Shown: piece after piece, positions 36,424-48,011 of the stretch | How positions within the stretch are numbered: position 1 is the first letter of the stretch | Layout: every line of letters starts with the position of its first letter | NCBI GenBank assembly: GCA_025331565.1 | Contig: JAFREQ010000021.1 | Span: 1,302,001 to 1,366,000 of the forward strand | From: Holacanthus passer | Taxonomy: Eukaryota; Chordata; Actinopteri; Pomacanthidae | Length of the DNA: 64,000 nt | Direction of reading: 5' to 3' | The notes under the pieces: model-generated | Told to the model about the DNA's origin: nothing | Databases searched by the model: none | The model's input: only the letters and a program-made list of their open reading frames with translations | Program-made: the position numbers and the translations under genes

Positions 36424-39400
36424 ATGGGAGTGATGTCGAGGGCGGCGTATTCCTCTGTCATGAGGCACATGTTGGTGCTACACTTCACACTTGTGTTGAC
36501 TTCTGCCACCGTCATCAATAACAGCACCAATGGGTCTCAACCTCACAAGCTGATCATCGGCTTCCAGGCTCCCTGGAACACCTCCTTCCCCTTCAGCGCC
36601 CTGCGGCTGGGCTCGGCCATGCAGATAGCCGTGGAGAAGGTGAACACCAATCCCGCCTTCCTGGGGAACTACAGCCTGGATTTTGTGTACATAGATACAG
36701 ACTGTAATCCCAAAGTGTCGCTGGGAGGATTCATTCATCAGGTGTGGAAGGAAAACGTGTCGGCGCTGTTTGGTCCAGCGTGTCCTGAAGAAGCCGAGGT
36801 ACGATTCCTGTCATGTGATATGATGCATATATGGAAATTGATCATTCATGTATCAGACTTGTCTTTTGTGTCACCTGTTTTAGAGAGTAAAATGGGAGTT
36901 CCACAGGTTTCTGTCTTTGGACCACTTCTCTTCAGTTTATTACCATACTGAAAGTTGTCTTTCTGTTTGGGGAGTTAAACTGAACTTTATTTCCAGGTCA
37001 CTGGTCTCATTGCATCAACATGGAACATCCCCATGTTCGGCTTTGTGGGACAATCCTCCAAAATGGACAACAGTGATATCTATGATTCCTACATCAAAAT
37101 TGTGCCCCCCCTCAAAAGAAGCTCGGAGGTCCTGGTGAAGACCTTGGAGTTCTTCGGGTGGCGTCACGTCGCGATGATTGGAGGCGGATTAGAGTCAAAC
37201 ACTTGGGACAAAGTTGACGCTTTGTGGAAAACCGTTGAGAATCCGCTGAGGTCCAAATTCAAACTGGCTGCCACAGTCAAGTTTGACACCAGTAACCCTC
37301 AACTTGTTTATCGAAACGTCAAGTACATCGCAACAGTTGCCAGAGGTAGCACAAGCACTGAGACTTTTCTGGCTCTTTAAAACCACATATAATCTTGATT
37401 TGGCTGTTTCTATCCTCATCAAATGTGTCCTGTTGTCCTCCAGTGATTGTGGTGCTAACGAACAAAGAGGACTCTATGGCCATGTTGCTGGAGGCTGAGC
37501 GACAGGGTCTGATGAATGGCGACTACGTGTTCTTCCTGGTGCAGCACTTTGAGGTCAGTGGCAGTATGGTGAGTAAAACCTTCAAAACACATCAACAGTT
37601 ACACACATATTAAGTTGAGCTAACATTAAACTCTGACAGGTTTGGAAAATAACATGTGCCAAGGTGTACACTGTCTTACTGTGCCGATAACAAATTTCAT
37701 GGCTCTTTGAGTAATATTTCTGAAGATTTTTAACCCTAAAAATGGCTTCTCGTCTAATGACAAAATTGAGGAAAAATAAATCAAACTGTTATTTTAGATA
37801 ATCAAACACCTTGAAATCACTTACTGTACCATACATATAAAGCCTGAAGATGCCGCTCTTTTTCCTGAGCAGGATAACTTGTGGAAAAATGCCCTGAACA
37901 ACAGGATTAACAAAGATGCCATAAGAGCTTTTGACATGGCCTTTATCATTGGCCAGAAATCCTACGAAGGCTACGAGTATTATGACTTCTTTGAGCAAGT
38001 TTTTGAAAGACTGAAAGGACACCCGTTCAGGAGCAACTTGACATCTGAAAGGGAGGTAAGCACCCATGATAAGAAATGAAAATCTATTGTAAAAAATGTA
38101 TTGTTCATTTTGCTAAAAAGAAAAATATTATTTAAATCCTCTTTTTTTTTTTAGGTTAGCCCATATGCTGCTCATCTGCATGACGCAGTGCTTCTTTATG
38201 CAATGGGACTGAAGGAAGTCCTCAAAGATGGGAAAGACCCTCATGACGGACGGCAGCTGCTGCAGAGATTAAAAAACAAAAACGACATTCGATTTTATGG
38301 TTGGTGGCTCCACCGAACTCACCGTCAACAGTTTTTAACGGAGAGGCTATTTCTTTGGTCAAAAGTGGTTCATCTGATGCAGTAGTGGTGTTTCATTGCA
38401 GGTGCGTCTGGACTCGTCCACTTTGATGAAGAGGGGGAGAGAAACCTGGACTATTCTATTTATAACCTGCAGCATTTGGGAGACATCACCAAGTTCATGC
38501 CCATCCTCCATTTTGACAGTCACACCAAAGCCATCCAGTAACAAACGCTTTTATACTGTCAAAGAATCCAGCATTTTTTTTTTTAATGGGAAAATCACAC
38601 ACAGAATGTCATTTCAGGCCGACGTCCATGTTTGCTTCTGTGGTGTGGCCGAAAGGACGACCCCCTTCTGATAATCCAGACTGTGGTTTCAACAACGAAC
38701 TCTGTGAATGGCTGATTAATGGTCAAGTATCACTTATGACTTATGGAAACAGTAAATATACAAATTATTTCCATTTAATTTCCTTTTAGACTTCTCATAA
38801 AACAAGATTTTATATCCATTTAAACCTGACACTCAGTCTAACTACCTTCATAATTTATCGTCTCGATGGACACAGACATCGCCCTCCTGGCTCTCCTCGT
38901 CACCTTCCCTGTCATCGGTGTGCTGGCGGTTTTGTGCATCGGGGTCCTCATTCTGCAGAAGTTACGACTCCAGACGAGGCTTGATGACTCCTGCTGGTGG
39001 CTCATCAACTACAGTGACATCACCATCATCAGGGAGTCCTCAGTATGAGCTCTGAAACACACATGTTGTCTGGTTGAAGAGTACAAAGTGAGTGTGTGCT
39101 GGCCTGGTTTTGTCTTCACTGGTTTGTTCTGTTTGTCTCCTCCAGGGAATTCAGGCTTTGTCTCTAAGCACCACAGCCAGTCAGAGCGGCAGCGGCGGCT
39201 CTCAGTCTAATTTCTCCAGCAACAGCTATGGCCTGAGGGACAAGGCAGGGAAAGAACACATCTACACCACCATCGGCCTCTACCAGGTACCACGTTTATC
39301 CAAAGACTAAAGCCTATGAAACTTTCCTCACAGAGGCCTCAAGAAGAAATTACAGACTCATGATAAAGTTTGTTTTCATCCCTAATGTATTTTTTTAAAA

Positions 39401-42400
39401 TTCCACATAGGGAAATCATGTGGCCGTCAAGTACGTCAAGAACCACGTTGGCAGCAATTTCCAAAAACCTTCAATTATCGCAGAGTTCAATGTGGTAAAG
39501 TTCCTCATGTTTCTCAAACCAAACCTACCTTTCTATCCAGCTACAGAATATATATTGTGTGCCTAACCATCTTAAACTCTTCAAGACAGATGAAAGAGAT
39601 GAAACATGAGAACTTGGTGCAGTTCTTTGGTGTTTGCATCGAGTCACCGAATGTGTGTTTGGTCATCCAGTACTGCAGGAAAGGCAGTCTGAAGGTACCT
39701 GTACTTCATCATGTAAAACATCACTGCAGAACTGACACCTCAATGCTTGTTTGCTATATTGATCCAAACTGGGTCAAAATTAGATATTGAACATCAATAT
39801 GTTGTTCACTCTTTGATGTTATCTGCAGGATATTCTTGGGGCATCAGATGTCGAGCTGGACGGGATGTTTAAGCTGTCCTTTGCTTATGATATCGTCAAC
39901 GTGAGTCAGTTCGTTCATGCAGCATGTTCAAGACACTGCCATGATTTAAAACTGACACAAACTGTAGTTAAAGTGCAGGGCTGATGTTTTATCTTCACAC
40001 GGCCAATTTATGGTTTAAACTTGTTCATTTGTGGTTTAGGGAATGGAGTTCATCCACAAAAGCAACCTGAAATTTCACGGGAACCTGAAGCCCAGCACGT
40101 GTCTGGTGGACAGTCGACTCCAGATAAAACTTTCCGGATTCGGACTGTGGGAGTTTAAATACGGGAGCAAAAAAAAGGTCGTCCCCCTGGAAAGCCCGAA
40201 TTATGAGGGTCAGTGTGTGCTCTTGAATTAAAGTATTTAATAATATCATCTTAAATATATTTGCATTCATATTTATTACTGCATGAAGGAGAAGTAACAC
40301 ATGATGATTTAAACTGTTATTTACCATTTGTTTGGCTGGCTGTGTTGTAGAGATGTACTGGACGGCCCCCGAGCTTCTGAGACAGGCCAGTCTACCGGTC
40401 AATGGAACGCCCAAAGGTGACATCTACAGCTTCGCCATCATCATGTGGGAACTCATGTACAACTCTAAGTCAAGCCCGTATCACGACATCAACCTGGAAC
40501 CCAAAGGTCAGCAAACAAAGTCATTCATTCATTTTCTTCAGCTATTTATTAATTTCAAATCCGACAGAGGCTGAAAATATTGACTCAACCACAAACACGA
40601 TGATGATTCCTGCTTCTTGATGTTGTCTTCAGAGATCGTCATGCAATTGCGGACACCTTTCCAAGGGGAACCCCTCCGACCAGTTCTGTGTGAGCAGCTG
40701 TGTGACGAGAACATCAACTCACTGCTGAAGGCCTGCTGGAGCGAAAACCCCGACCACCGACCACCGTTTGGGTCCATAAGGAGACAGCTGAGGGACACCA
40801 GCCCGGACAGGTCAGGCCTCCAATGTTTTTTCTAAACATGACAATGGCTCATGAAAATGAGTGAATGTTAAAAATTTCTGCAAACACCCAACCCGGACTG
40901 AAAAGGTTAAGGTTCTTGACGGAGTGGATCGTGATTTTTCTGTGCTGTAGTCATGCAAATATCCTGGATAATATGGTGGAAAAGTTGGAGAAATATGCAA
41001 ACCACTTGGAGGAGGTGGTGGAGGAGAGGACCAATCAGCTCACAGCAGAGAAGCTGCGTGCCGACAAGCTCCTATCCAGCATGTTACCAAGGTACCGGAT
41101 CAAAATGATCAGTATCCTTTTTTCTTTATGCTGTGTCGATCATATGACCACGGTACCACCACCCTCGTCCCTCACCTCGCCAGCGCCTCTTTGGTCGTAG
41201 GTACATCGCAGATCAACTGATGGCGGGGAAATCGGTGGAGCCTCAAAGCTACGACACAGTGACCATCTTCTTCTCTGATATTGTGGGCTTCACCTCCATG
41301 TGCTCCGACAGCTCTGCGATGGAGGTGGTGACGTTCCTCAACGACCTCTACAGCCTCTTTGACGACATCATCAAGATGTACGACGTCTACAAAGTGAGTC
41401 ACACGAAACAGCTTTTGTCCCTCATCCAACTTTATGCACTGGAGACATGAGAGGAAACAGAGAGTGACCTGCATACTGTTTATATATGTTCAACAAAATG
41501 GGTGTGGATTTTATTGCAGATAATCAATTATGATCATAAATATCAGTATATTGAATGTATGTTTTTATGTATGGCTGAATGTATGTTTAAAGGAATATTT
41601 GTCATTTTGAGAAATAGACTGGAAACTATTAATTTAAAAAAAGCCTGTAAAATGTCCATCTTTGTCGTCTTTGCATCTTTACCAGGTGGAAACCATCGGC
41701 GATGCGTACATGGTAGCCAGTGGTCTACCCATCAGCAACGGCAACAAGCACGCTCTGGAGATCTCTACGATGGCTCTGCATTTCCTGAGTGCCATCAAGG
41801 TGTTCAGGATCCGCCACATGCCGACCGAGAGTCTCGCTATTCGCATTGGGATACACTCTGGTAGGAGACAACTGAAGGTCGACTAAACCAAGTCAGTGTC
41901 TTTAAAAACTACTTTTGTATTAATGGTGAAGTATTTTGAAGGAACCAGAAACGTAATTGATAAAAGTGGCTACAAGTAACTGACAGTGAGCTGAATTTCT
42001 GGTTCCTTTGTTAAAGTTTGTACATGAGTGACTTTAGAGAAGTCTGAATGCATGTATACTAGAGTATGTGATGGGTCTTGTAGGTCCAGTGGTTGCAGGA
42101 GTGGTAGGAACCACGATGCCTCGCTACTGTCTCTTTGGCGACACGGTGAACATGGCATCTCGCATGGAGAGTAACAGCTTACGTGAGTGAACTGAAGTAA
42201 TACAGGAAACTTATCGAGATCATCAGTATTATCGATTTATTGTGCAAGTGTGAGTGTAGTGTTTATTGTCACGTTGACTTGGAAACTAAACTTTAAAATG
42301 GAAAATATTAAAAGTGTACCTTTAAAATGTTTGTCTCTCTCCTGTGTGTTTACTCAGCTCTGAAGATCCACATATCTCAGTGCACTGCTGACATTCTCGT

Positions 42401-42857
42401 CCAGGCTGGATCGTTTGAGCTGGAGGAAAGAGGGGAAATCGAAATGAAGGTGACTTAAGAATCTTGTTTTGTTTTCCAATGATGGACAACCCATGTTTTT
42501 GACCGGTGTGTATTTGTGTCCACGACAGGGTAAAGGCTGTCATAAGACCTACTGGCTGCTGAGCAAACAGGGATTTAATCCTCCTCTCATTGCTCACAGC
42601 TCTCCACCAGCTGACAGTCTCAAACTACAGACAGAGGTACAGATAACACACATCACAGCCTCTTTTTTTTCAGCACAGATAAGTCAAATGCTCTACAGCC
42701 AAGCACAGACAGAATATGTAGTTTCCTATGTTGATCTGTGTTTGTGATATCTCTGCTCAAGAAACTAGGAATGACGAGAGCTGCTGAGAAAAAGGCCCAT
42801 AAAATCCTGACCAAAGCTCACATGACAGACGCCATGATGCCCACAGTGCACATTTAA
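36424..42857 (+). CDS. gucy2g: Receptor guanylate cyclase G, 22 coding exons, 1125 aa
   Basis: Single-pass receptor that makes cGMP from GTP. Exons: 36424-36798, 36997-37345, 37444-37553, 37873-38055, 38155-38299, 38402-38537, 38618-38721, 38876-39042, 39146-39286, 39411-39494, 39590-39694, 39829-39900, 40040-40208, 40351-40506, 40633-40810, 40951-41091, 41201-41393, 41686-41860, 42084-42182, 42358-42449, 42529-42636, 42762-42857 (3378 nt, open throughout). Signal peptide about 16-30; ANF-receptor ectodomain to about 467; transmembrane about 468-492; kinase homology domain about 560-815; helical linker about 826-871; cyclase 872-1058. Metal aspartates are D898 (FFSDIVGFT) and D942 (VETIGDAYM); GTP-selecting residues are E938 and C1010; N1017 and R1021 are present, so the cyclase looks active. 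The kinase-like part has VAVK (K577) but HGN for HRD and SGFG for DFG, so it is a pseudokinase. Exon 3 could instead end at 37568, adding 5 residues. ATGs at 36433, 36460 and 36469 are alternative starts. Neighbours acsl5 and tectb support GC-G over other cyclases. Confidence 0.93.
36885..36952 (+). mobile_element. Fragment of non-LTR retrotransposon reverse transcriptase in gucy2g intron 1
   Basis: Translation in the frame that continues from gucy2g exon 1 gives GVPQVSVFGPLLFSL. This closely resembles the reverse-transcriptase motif GVPQGSVLGPLLF of vertebrate LINEs, with two substitutions in its core. It is short and sits wholly within intron 1, so it looks like a decayed insertion rather than part of the receptor. 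Confidence 0.65.
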
Positions 42858-43459
42858 AGAACAAGCGGATGTTGTGATCATAGTTTGGATAAATTATCTG
42901 GACTCACAGAATGAAAAATGAGTTTGTTTCCACTTGTGAAGAAGACTGGAGATAAATGTGGAGTGAAAATGACGCTGACCTCATAAGAAACAAACGGAGC
43001 CGAGAAACTTTTTCATGTCGATTCTTTGTGATTTTGTTCATGATTCATCCTAAATACTTTTATTTTCTAAAGCAAAAAAAAAAAAGCATGTTGATAGAAA
43101 ATGCTCAGAATGATATTTAACACATATTTAATATATATGGAAAAAATAATAATCAACACAGGGACGCAGGATTACAACAATCACATTCTCAACTCACCTG
43201 TCTTTGATTTCCAAGATCATTTTTTGAAAAACCTTTTTTTGTTGTATGGACGTCAGTGAGCCGACAGCCTCATTCACTGACTTATATTTTAAAACACAAA
43301 TAATTAAATCTATAAAAACAAATGAAAATCCAGTATATTTATAACAAGGGCCTCTTTAATGTGTTTTTATTTAGCTCGGCAACAAACAACAAAGAATCAG
43401 TGCTTCACTGCTCAGATTCCAACAGCTGTATTCAATCAAAATGGTTATTTATATTTCAT

Positions 43460-43465
43460 AATAAA
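43460..43465 (+). terminator. Candidate gucy2g polyadenylation signal AATAAA
   Basis: A canonical AATAAA lies about 600 nt after the gucy2g stop; another occurs at 43806-43811. Either would end the transcript inside the interval facing the converging tectb gene. Not otherwise supported. Confidence 0.4.
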
Positions 43466-43728
43466 TCTATTAACACTAGTGTCACACAATCACAATTGTT
43501 CTGCATCGTATCATTGGACAAATATGAAAGTATGTTTATCCATGTGATTTATGTTTATTTTGTTGTTGTCACGTTGAGAGTCTGATTTTAATTTCTGGGT
43601 TGAATTAAAAAAGTTGTTTATGTATTTACTAACTCTGTGAGGATTCCTGGACGATCTTTAAAGGTTTTGTGCATAATGTAAAAAAAAAAGGGGAACAAAG
43701 ATTTTTAAATTTTTTTTTCAATTAATCT

Positions 43729-43734
43729 TTTATT
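43729..43734 (-). terminator. Candidate tectb polyadenylation signal AATAAA
   Basis: TTTATT on the plus strand (AATAAA on the minus strand) lies about 270 nt beyond the tectb stop. It is downstream of, and oriented against, the candidate gucy2g signal at 43460. Confidence 0.4.
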
Positions 43735-43912
43735 GGAGAAAGCGGTGAAGGAACGGATGTAACATTTGAAAAGATTATCCATTCATGACAGGAAGTGAAA
43801 ATCTCAATAAATGTGCTAATTTCAAATTCTATTTGTGAGAGAAATGAGAAAATGAGTTGAATATGGGGGAGGAATGTTTTCATACGCTCCCTGAGTCCTG
43901 GGTGACACTCCC

Positions 43913-43915
<3 letters not shown>

Positions 43916-43950
<35 letters not shown>
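43916..43950 (+). repeat. (TG)17 microsatellite
   Basis: Perfect array, just beyond the tectb stop codon, so inside its 3' UTR if the signal at 43729 is used. Confidence 0.98.
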
Positions 43951-43952
<2 letters not shown>

Positions 43953-44001
43953 ATGTAAATGAATAATGTCACTATAATGAGACTGAATGAAAATGTTGTC
44001 A

Positions 44002-47000
44002 CTACATTCTTGATCCAGTTACTAAATCCCAACACATGTTTATCAGGACAGCCAGCAGGATGAATAGTGAAGTGTCTGTGGTGGAAAAGCAAAGGAAATA
44101 CAGCAGATCAAATGTTAATGAAAGAGAAAACAACTTTCAACAAGATTAGCTCAGCCACAGCACTAAAGTTCATGTTTTCACAGTTTGTAAATTTAAGGGT
44201 TTTTGAACACTTGCATATGGAGGTTATTTAATTTCAATATTTCTAGTTTCACTGCAATTTTTGGCCAGCAAAGAAATTAATTTTTTTTAAAGTATTTTCT
44301 CACCAGAATTAAATTTCTGGTAATGTAGACAAGCCTACTACTAATATACTTTTATTTCTAAAATCCTGGCTACAGCTCTGAATATTAGAGTCAAAAATAT
44401 TTCAATCAGTTTTCATTGCATCATATTTGTTTACCTTTTATGTGTCCATTATTGGAGGACCCATTACCTGCCAAGAGATAATGACCATATAGTATAAAAA
44501 AGCAAAATAGCTCAAATATATTTGTCTTGAATTTAACAGTCAGCTGATAGAGTCTGGTGTCTAGTTACACTTTTTGCATATTGTGAATTTCTGTGGGACA
44601 AATAAAGGCATAACTTATCTTATATTTATAGATTCTGGATTTTTAGGTAACTGAACTTTTTGTGGAAAAAACAGACACAAATTAACATTACAAGCAGTAT
44701 TTTTAAATATCTTAAAACACGCCTGGAGAGGATGTTTAACATTGTGAGGAGTTAAAAACAACACACACACGTGTGTGATGTACCTTTAATGTGAAACTCA
44801 GCGGTGAGGATCCCCCCACTTGGTTCTGTCTCTGATGACAGACTTCTGTAAGAGCAGGGGCCCTGGAGGAAAGAGACGAGGAGGAAACAAGGGTCGTATC
44901 TGGATCCAAAGTAGCACAGCTTCTCACATTACACTAAGAATAACTAGAAATGTAAGCAAATTAACTACACTAATAGACAGGAGGAATGAACTTCTCTTAA
45001 ATTCTTATTTAGGTTGAGGTTGTCCCCTGTGCTCTGCTCCATATTATCTCCCCCCTCCCACCCTTTATAACCAGGCTGACTTTAATAACTCCTCCTCAAT
45101 CAGTCACGAGCTGGAATTAACCTTAATGTGTTTAACAAATGAAAGGAAAAATAAAATTAACCAACCATTAAGAAATGTTTCAAGTGTTTGTTTGGGGTCG
45201 TGAGCTGATTAATGGGAGAAGAAAAGAGGGAAAACGACACCAATCTATTCATTTTTGGACTTTTCTCTAATCTTGTATTGTGAAATACAGGGAAATTTTT
45301 CTCTTCTGAAGTTTAACAATCTGACGTTCAGATGGACAATCACTGTACCTTTTATCACCTTTACCTGAATCACCTTTGAACTATTATTTAGATTTTATCA
45401 GCCTATACGATTATGTAAAATGTGAGTCTGAAGCAAAACCACTGTTGTCAGATAAAAGTAGCGGAGTTGCTTGGATTGCAGAGTGAGAAGACGTGACGAT
45501 GCTTCAATGTTTGATATCATATATGAGTGTTGTACTCACTGGTTGACAGACGAGCCTGTCCCCGTCACAAACCTGGACCTCACAGTGCAGCCACACTGTG
45601 GACACCTTCTCCAGCCGCTGGAAGCGGAAAGAGTTGAACTTGAACATGGAGCGGCTGTCTTTGGCGTTCTCAAAGATAGTCACGGTGCTGTCGGAGGAGC
45701 AGCTGTGGGAAGACAAAAACTATTTTACCAACAATACTGTTCAATCTGCCAATCATCAAGCGGTACAGAGAAGGCTGTAGAACCCACCTGTTAATGATGA
45801 GGCTCCACCTCTTCTTGTCTGTTGAATAAGGAGTAGGAGTGGCCCAGCAGTTGTTTATTACAACCTTGAATCTGAGAGGTGCCACAAATAAAAAAAAACA
45901 TGGGTTAGAAATCTAGGGGCATCAAAAAGATTATACCTACACATCTTCACAGCTGAATGACTTGACTGCAATGACCATCTATCACAAGTCACGACTAGCT
46001 GGCCAGAAGGCCAAACAACTGGATTGAGACCGGATGGCTACTAACTTTAGATGGTACTAGTCAACTGTCTTGCAAAGCAAACTATGCCTGTGTTTCTCAA
46101 ATGCAATCAAGTGTGCATGTTTACTTGCTTTTCATTTTCACGTTTGAAATATAGATTGATGCTCGACCTGTAGCCTACATCTCTGTGTGCTGTGTGTGAC
46201 ATGACTCATAATATAAAATGATCAGAACTACATAATAGAAAATATAAAGGTGATAAAATGTAAAATAAAATAAAAAAGGCTTTGGCAGCGGCCGTCTGAG
46301 TGAAGACATTTGGTGATATACCTGTTACTGAGTCCTTTTGCCTCGATGCCGATGAAAACCTCAGAGCCGATCTCAGAAGTGTCGATCACATAGGGAGCGT
46401 CTTTGGCATACAGGAACTTTGAATTCTATGAATACATCATTCGTTGTTGTATCTCTGACTGTGCCGGACATTCTTTTCTTGCATCTAACAAGTCGTACTC
46501 CTACTAACTTTATATTATACCTTTATTTTTGAGCTATTCTGCACAGGATTCATTTATCTAAAAACAGCATGACTGCATGAAACATGTTGCACAAGGCTTC
46601 CACTGGAGAAAGTGAATCTGTGAGAAGCTACTCACCGTGAACACGTTCATAGACAACTGTGATCTAAAAGTGCCTAAACTCCCGTTGTTGACATAAACTG
46701 TAGCCACTCTGGAAAAAGCAGACGGTTTAGTAAAAACGCTGCAAGTCATTGGGTTAGAATGCACATATGATCCACACAGTGACCGCGGCCGCCTCGTGTC
46801 CGGGATGGATGCTTACCTTTGGCTGAACACTGCGTTGTTGACCAGGTAGGCTGCTCGGTACATGCAGCTGAAGGTGTAGTTGACCGGCTGGTTTCTGACT
46901 GTGAGCGAAGTATCGTTGGACACGATGGAGTTATAGAAGATGTACTTGGGATCTTTGCCCGGCATGTACTGCAGAGAACAGAGATCAACATCAGAAGAGA

Positions 47001-47787
47001 GATGAATAAGACCTTTAATTAAAAGTCACCAAATGGTGGAGAAAGTGTTCAGATCCGGGGCCAGATGTGACTAAACCCGGGCAAATAAAACAACCCGGCA
47101 CTTTGCTACCTGCTCGGTGTCTCACCTCAGACTGCGTGCCGCAGTACGAGTGGTTTTTGGGTGTCAGGTCTGAGATGATGAAGCGGTAGTAGCCTGGACT
47201 GTGTATCCCAGAGTAACAGACTCCACCCAGGGACAGCTGGTCGATCTCCCAGCCGTAAGGACACTCTGGGACGTTGGCAATGATGGCGTTGGGGAAACAT
47301 GACACCATAACATAGTCTGAAATGAGACACAATCAGACAGACTTGTCTTCACTCCAAACGCTTTTACATTTTGCCTTAATATTTACTTAATACTGTCATT
47401 CTGTTTCTCCATATTGTAAACTATCACTGCTTCTTCTGTCCACTCTGTATACAGACATCTACTACATGTCATTCTACTGTAGTTAAGTTTTTCCTCATCC
47501 AACTCGAGGATCTAAAAGTTGTACAGAAAGTCCTCTGGGACAAAATTGTGATTTTTTTGGGCGTCATAAATAAAATTTACTTGAGTGTTTTTAAAGTCTG
47601 GCAATAGTCAAACTTCTAATTAACATGACAAATATGTGGGATCTGCAGGACGACCAGTGTTTTATCATTATGACACAAGCACATAAGTACCAACTAATCT
47701 TTGCACCACAGTGATGTTACCTGCTTTCTGGGGAGAGCACGTCCACGCAACAGGCAGAAAGATTAATAACGCACCAACAGAAGCCAT
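44002..47787 (-). CDS. tectb: Beta-tectorin, ZP-domain protein of the tectorial/otolithic matrix, 9 coding exons, 328 aa
   Basis: Secreted, GPI-anchored zona-pellucida-domain glycoprotein of inner-ear acellular membranes. Exons (minus strand): 47787-47721, 47316-47126, 46968-46817, 46708-46636, 46425-46322, 45871-45788, 45702-45540, 44862-44784, 44075-44002. They total 987 nt with matching phases; human TECTB is 329 aa. Signal peptide about 1-17. The ZP module starts near YVMVSCFPNAIIANVPECPYG and continues through VVINNCWATPTPYS and WLHCEVQVCD. Sequons include NHS, NDT, NYT and NGS. The last exon was found by phase and acceptor: it encodes DTSLFILLAVLINMCW plus a short tail, a hydrophobic C-terminus suited to GPI transfer. 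The penultimate exon (GPCSYRSLSSETEPSG...) aligns by position with the family's post-ZP segment. The gene converges with gucy2g. Identity is firm for exons 1-7, strong for exon 8, and good for exon 9. Confidence 0.94.
44565..44625 (+). repeat. LINE-type 3' tail fossil in tectb intron 8
   Basis: TTGTGAATTTCTGTGGGACA followed by AATAAAGGCATAACTTATCT resembles the conserved end of fish non-LTR elements (AATTTCCCC...GGGA(C/T)AATAAAG). A second copy in the same orientation is at 34805-34862. Confidence 0.55.
47480..47590 (+). repeat. Teleost repeat tail (ATAAATAAAA-type 3' end) in tectb intron 1
   Basis: The pattern GTACAGAAAGTCCTCTGGGA, a stretch with TTGTGATTT, then ATAAATAAAATTTACTTG, resembles the 3' end of a very common fish interspersed repeat (...CCTCTGAGGCAAATTTGTGA...ATAAATAAAATTGA...). 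I know the family by pattern only and give no name. Confidence 0.5.
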
Positions 47788-47888
47788 GCTGCGATGCTGC
47801 AGAGAGATTTAAGAATTCCACCAATGAGCGATGAGAGAATATTTAATGATAATGTACAATGATGTAAATGTGATGTGAAAAGACTCAC

Positions 47889-48010
47889 CTGGAGGAAAAG
47901 AAACACCTTTGAACAGTCTGATGTCAGAGGATCCTCATGGCTCCTCAACAGGTTACCAGCACCAGTGACTCTACAACTAACATCTTGACAACTCGAGGAG
48001 GGATTTTATA
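47889..48010 (-). promoter_or_regulatory. tectb: tectb core promoter: TATA box and 5' UTR exon
   Basis: On the minus strand a TATAAAA box lies at 48010-48004. Roughly 30 nt later transcription could begin near 47975, giving a non-coding exon that ends at a strong donor, CAG|GTGAGT, at 47889. The coding exon that follows has a matching acceptor (CTCTGCAG) 10 nt before the ATG. The box, donor and acceptor are visible; the start site is inferred. Confidence 0.6.
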
Positions 48011-48011
48011 C

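Larger units (their letters stand above)
42858..44001. other. Convergent 3' interval between gucy2g and tectb
   Basis: AT-rich 1.1-kb interval holding the 3' UTRs of both genes. It contains candidate poly(A) signals on both strands and a (TG)n microsatellite at 43916-43950. No exon was seen. The signal positions allow the two transcripts to overlap tail to tail. Confidence 0.6.
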
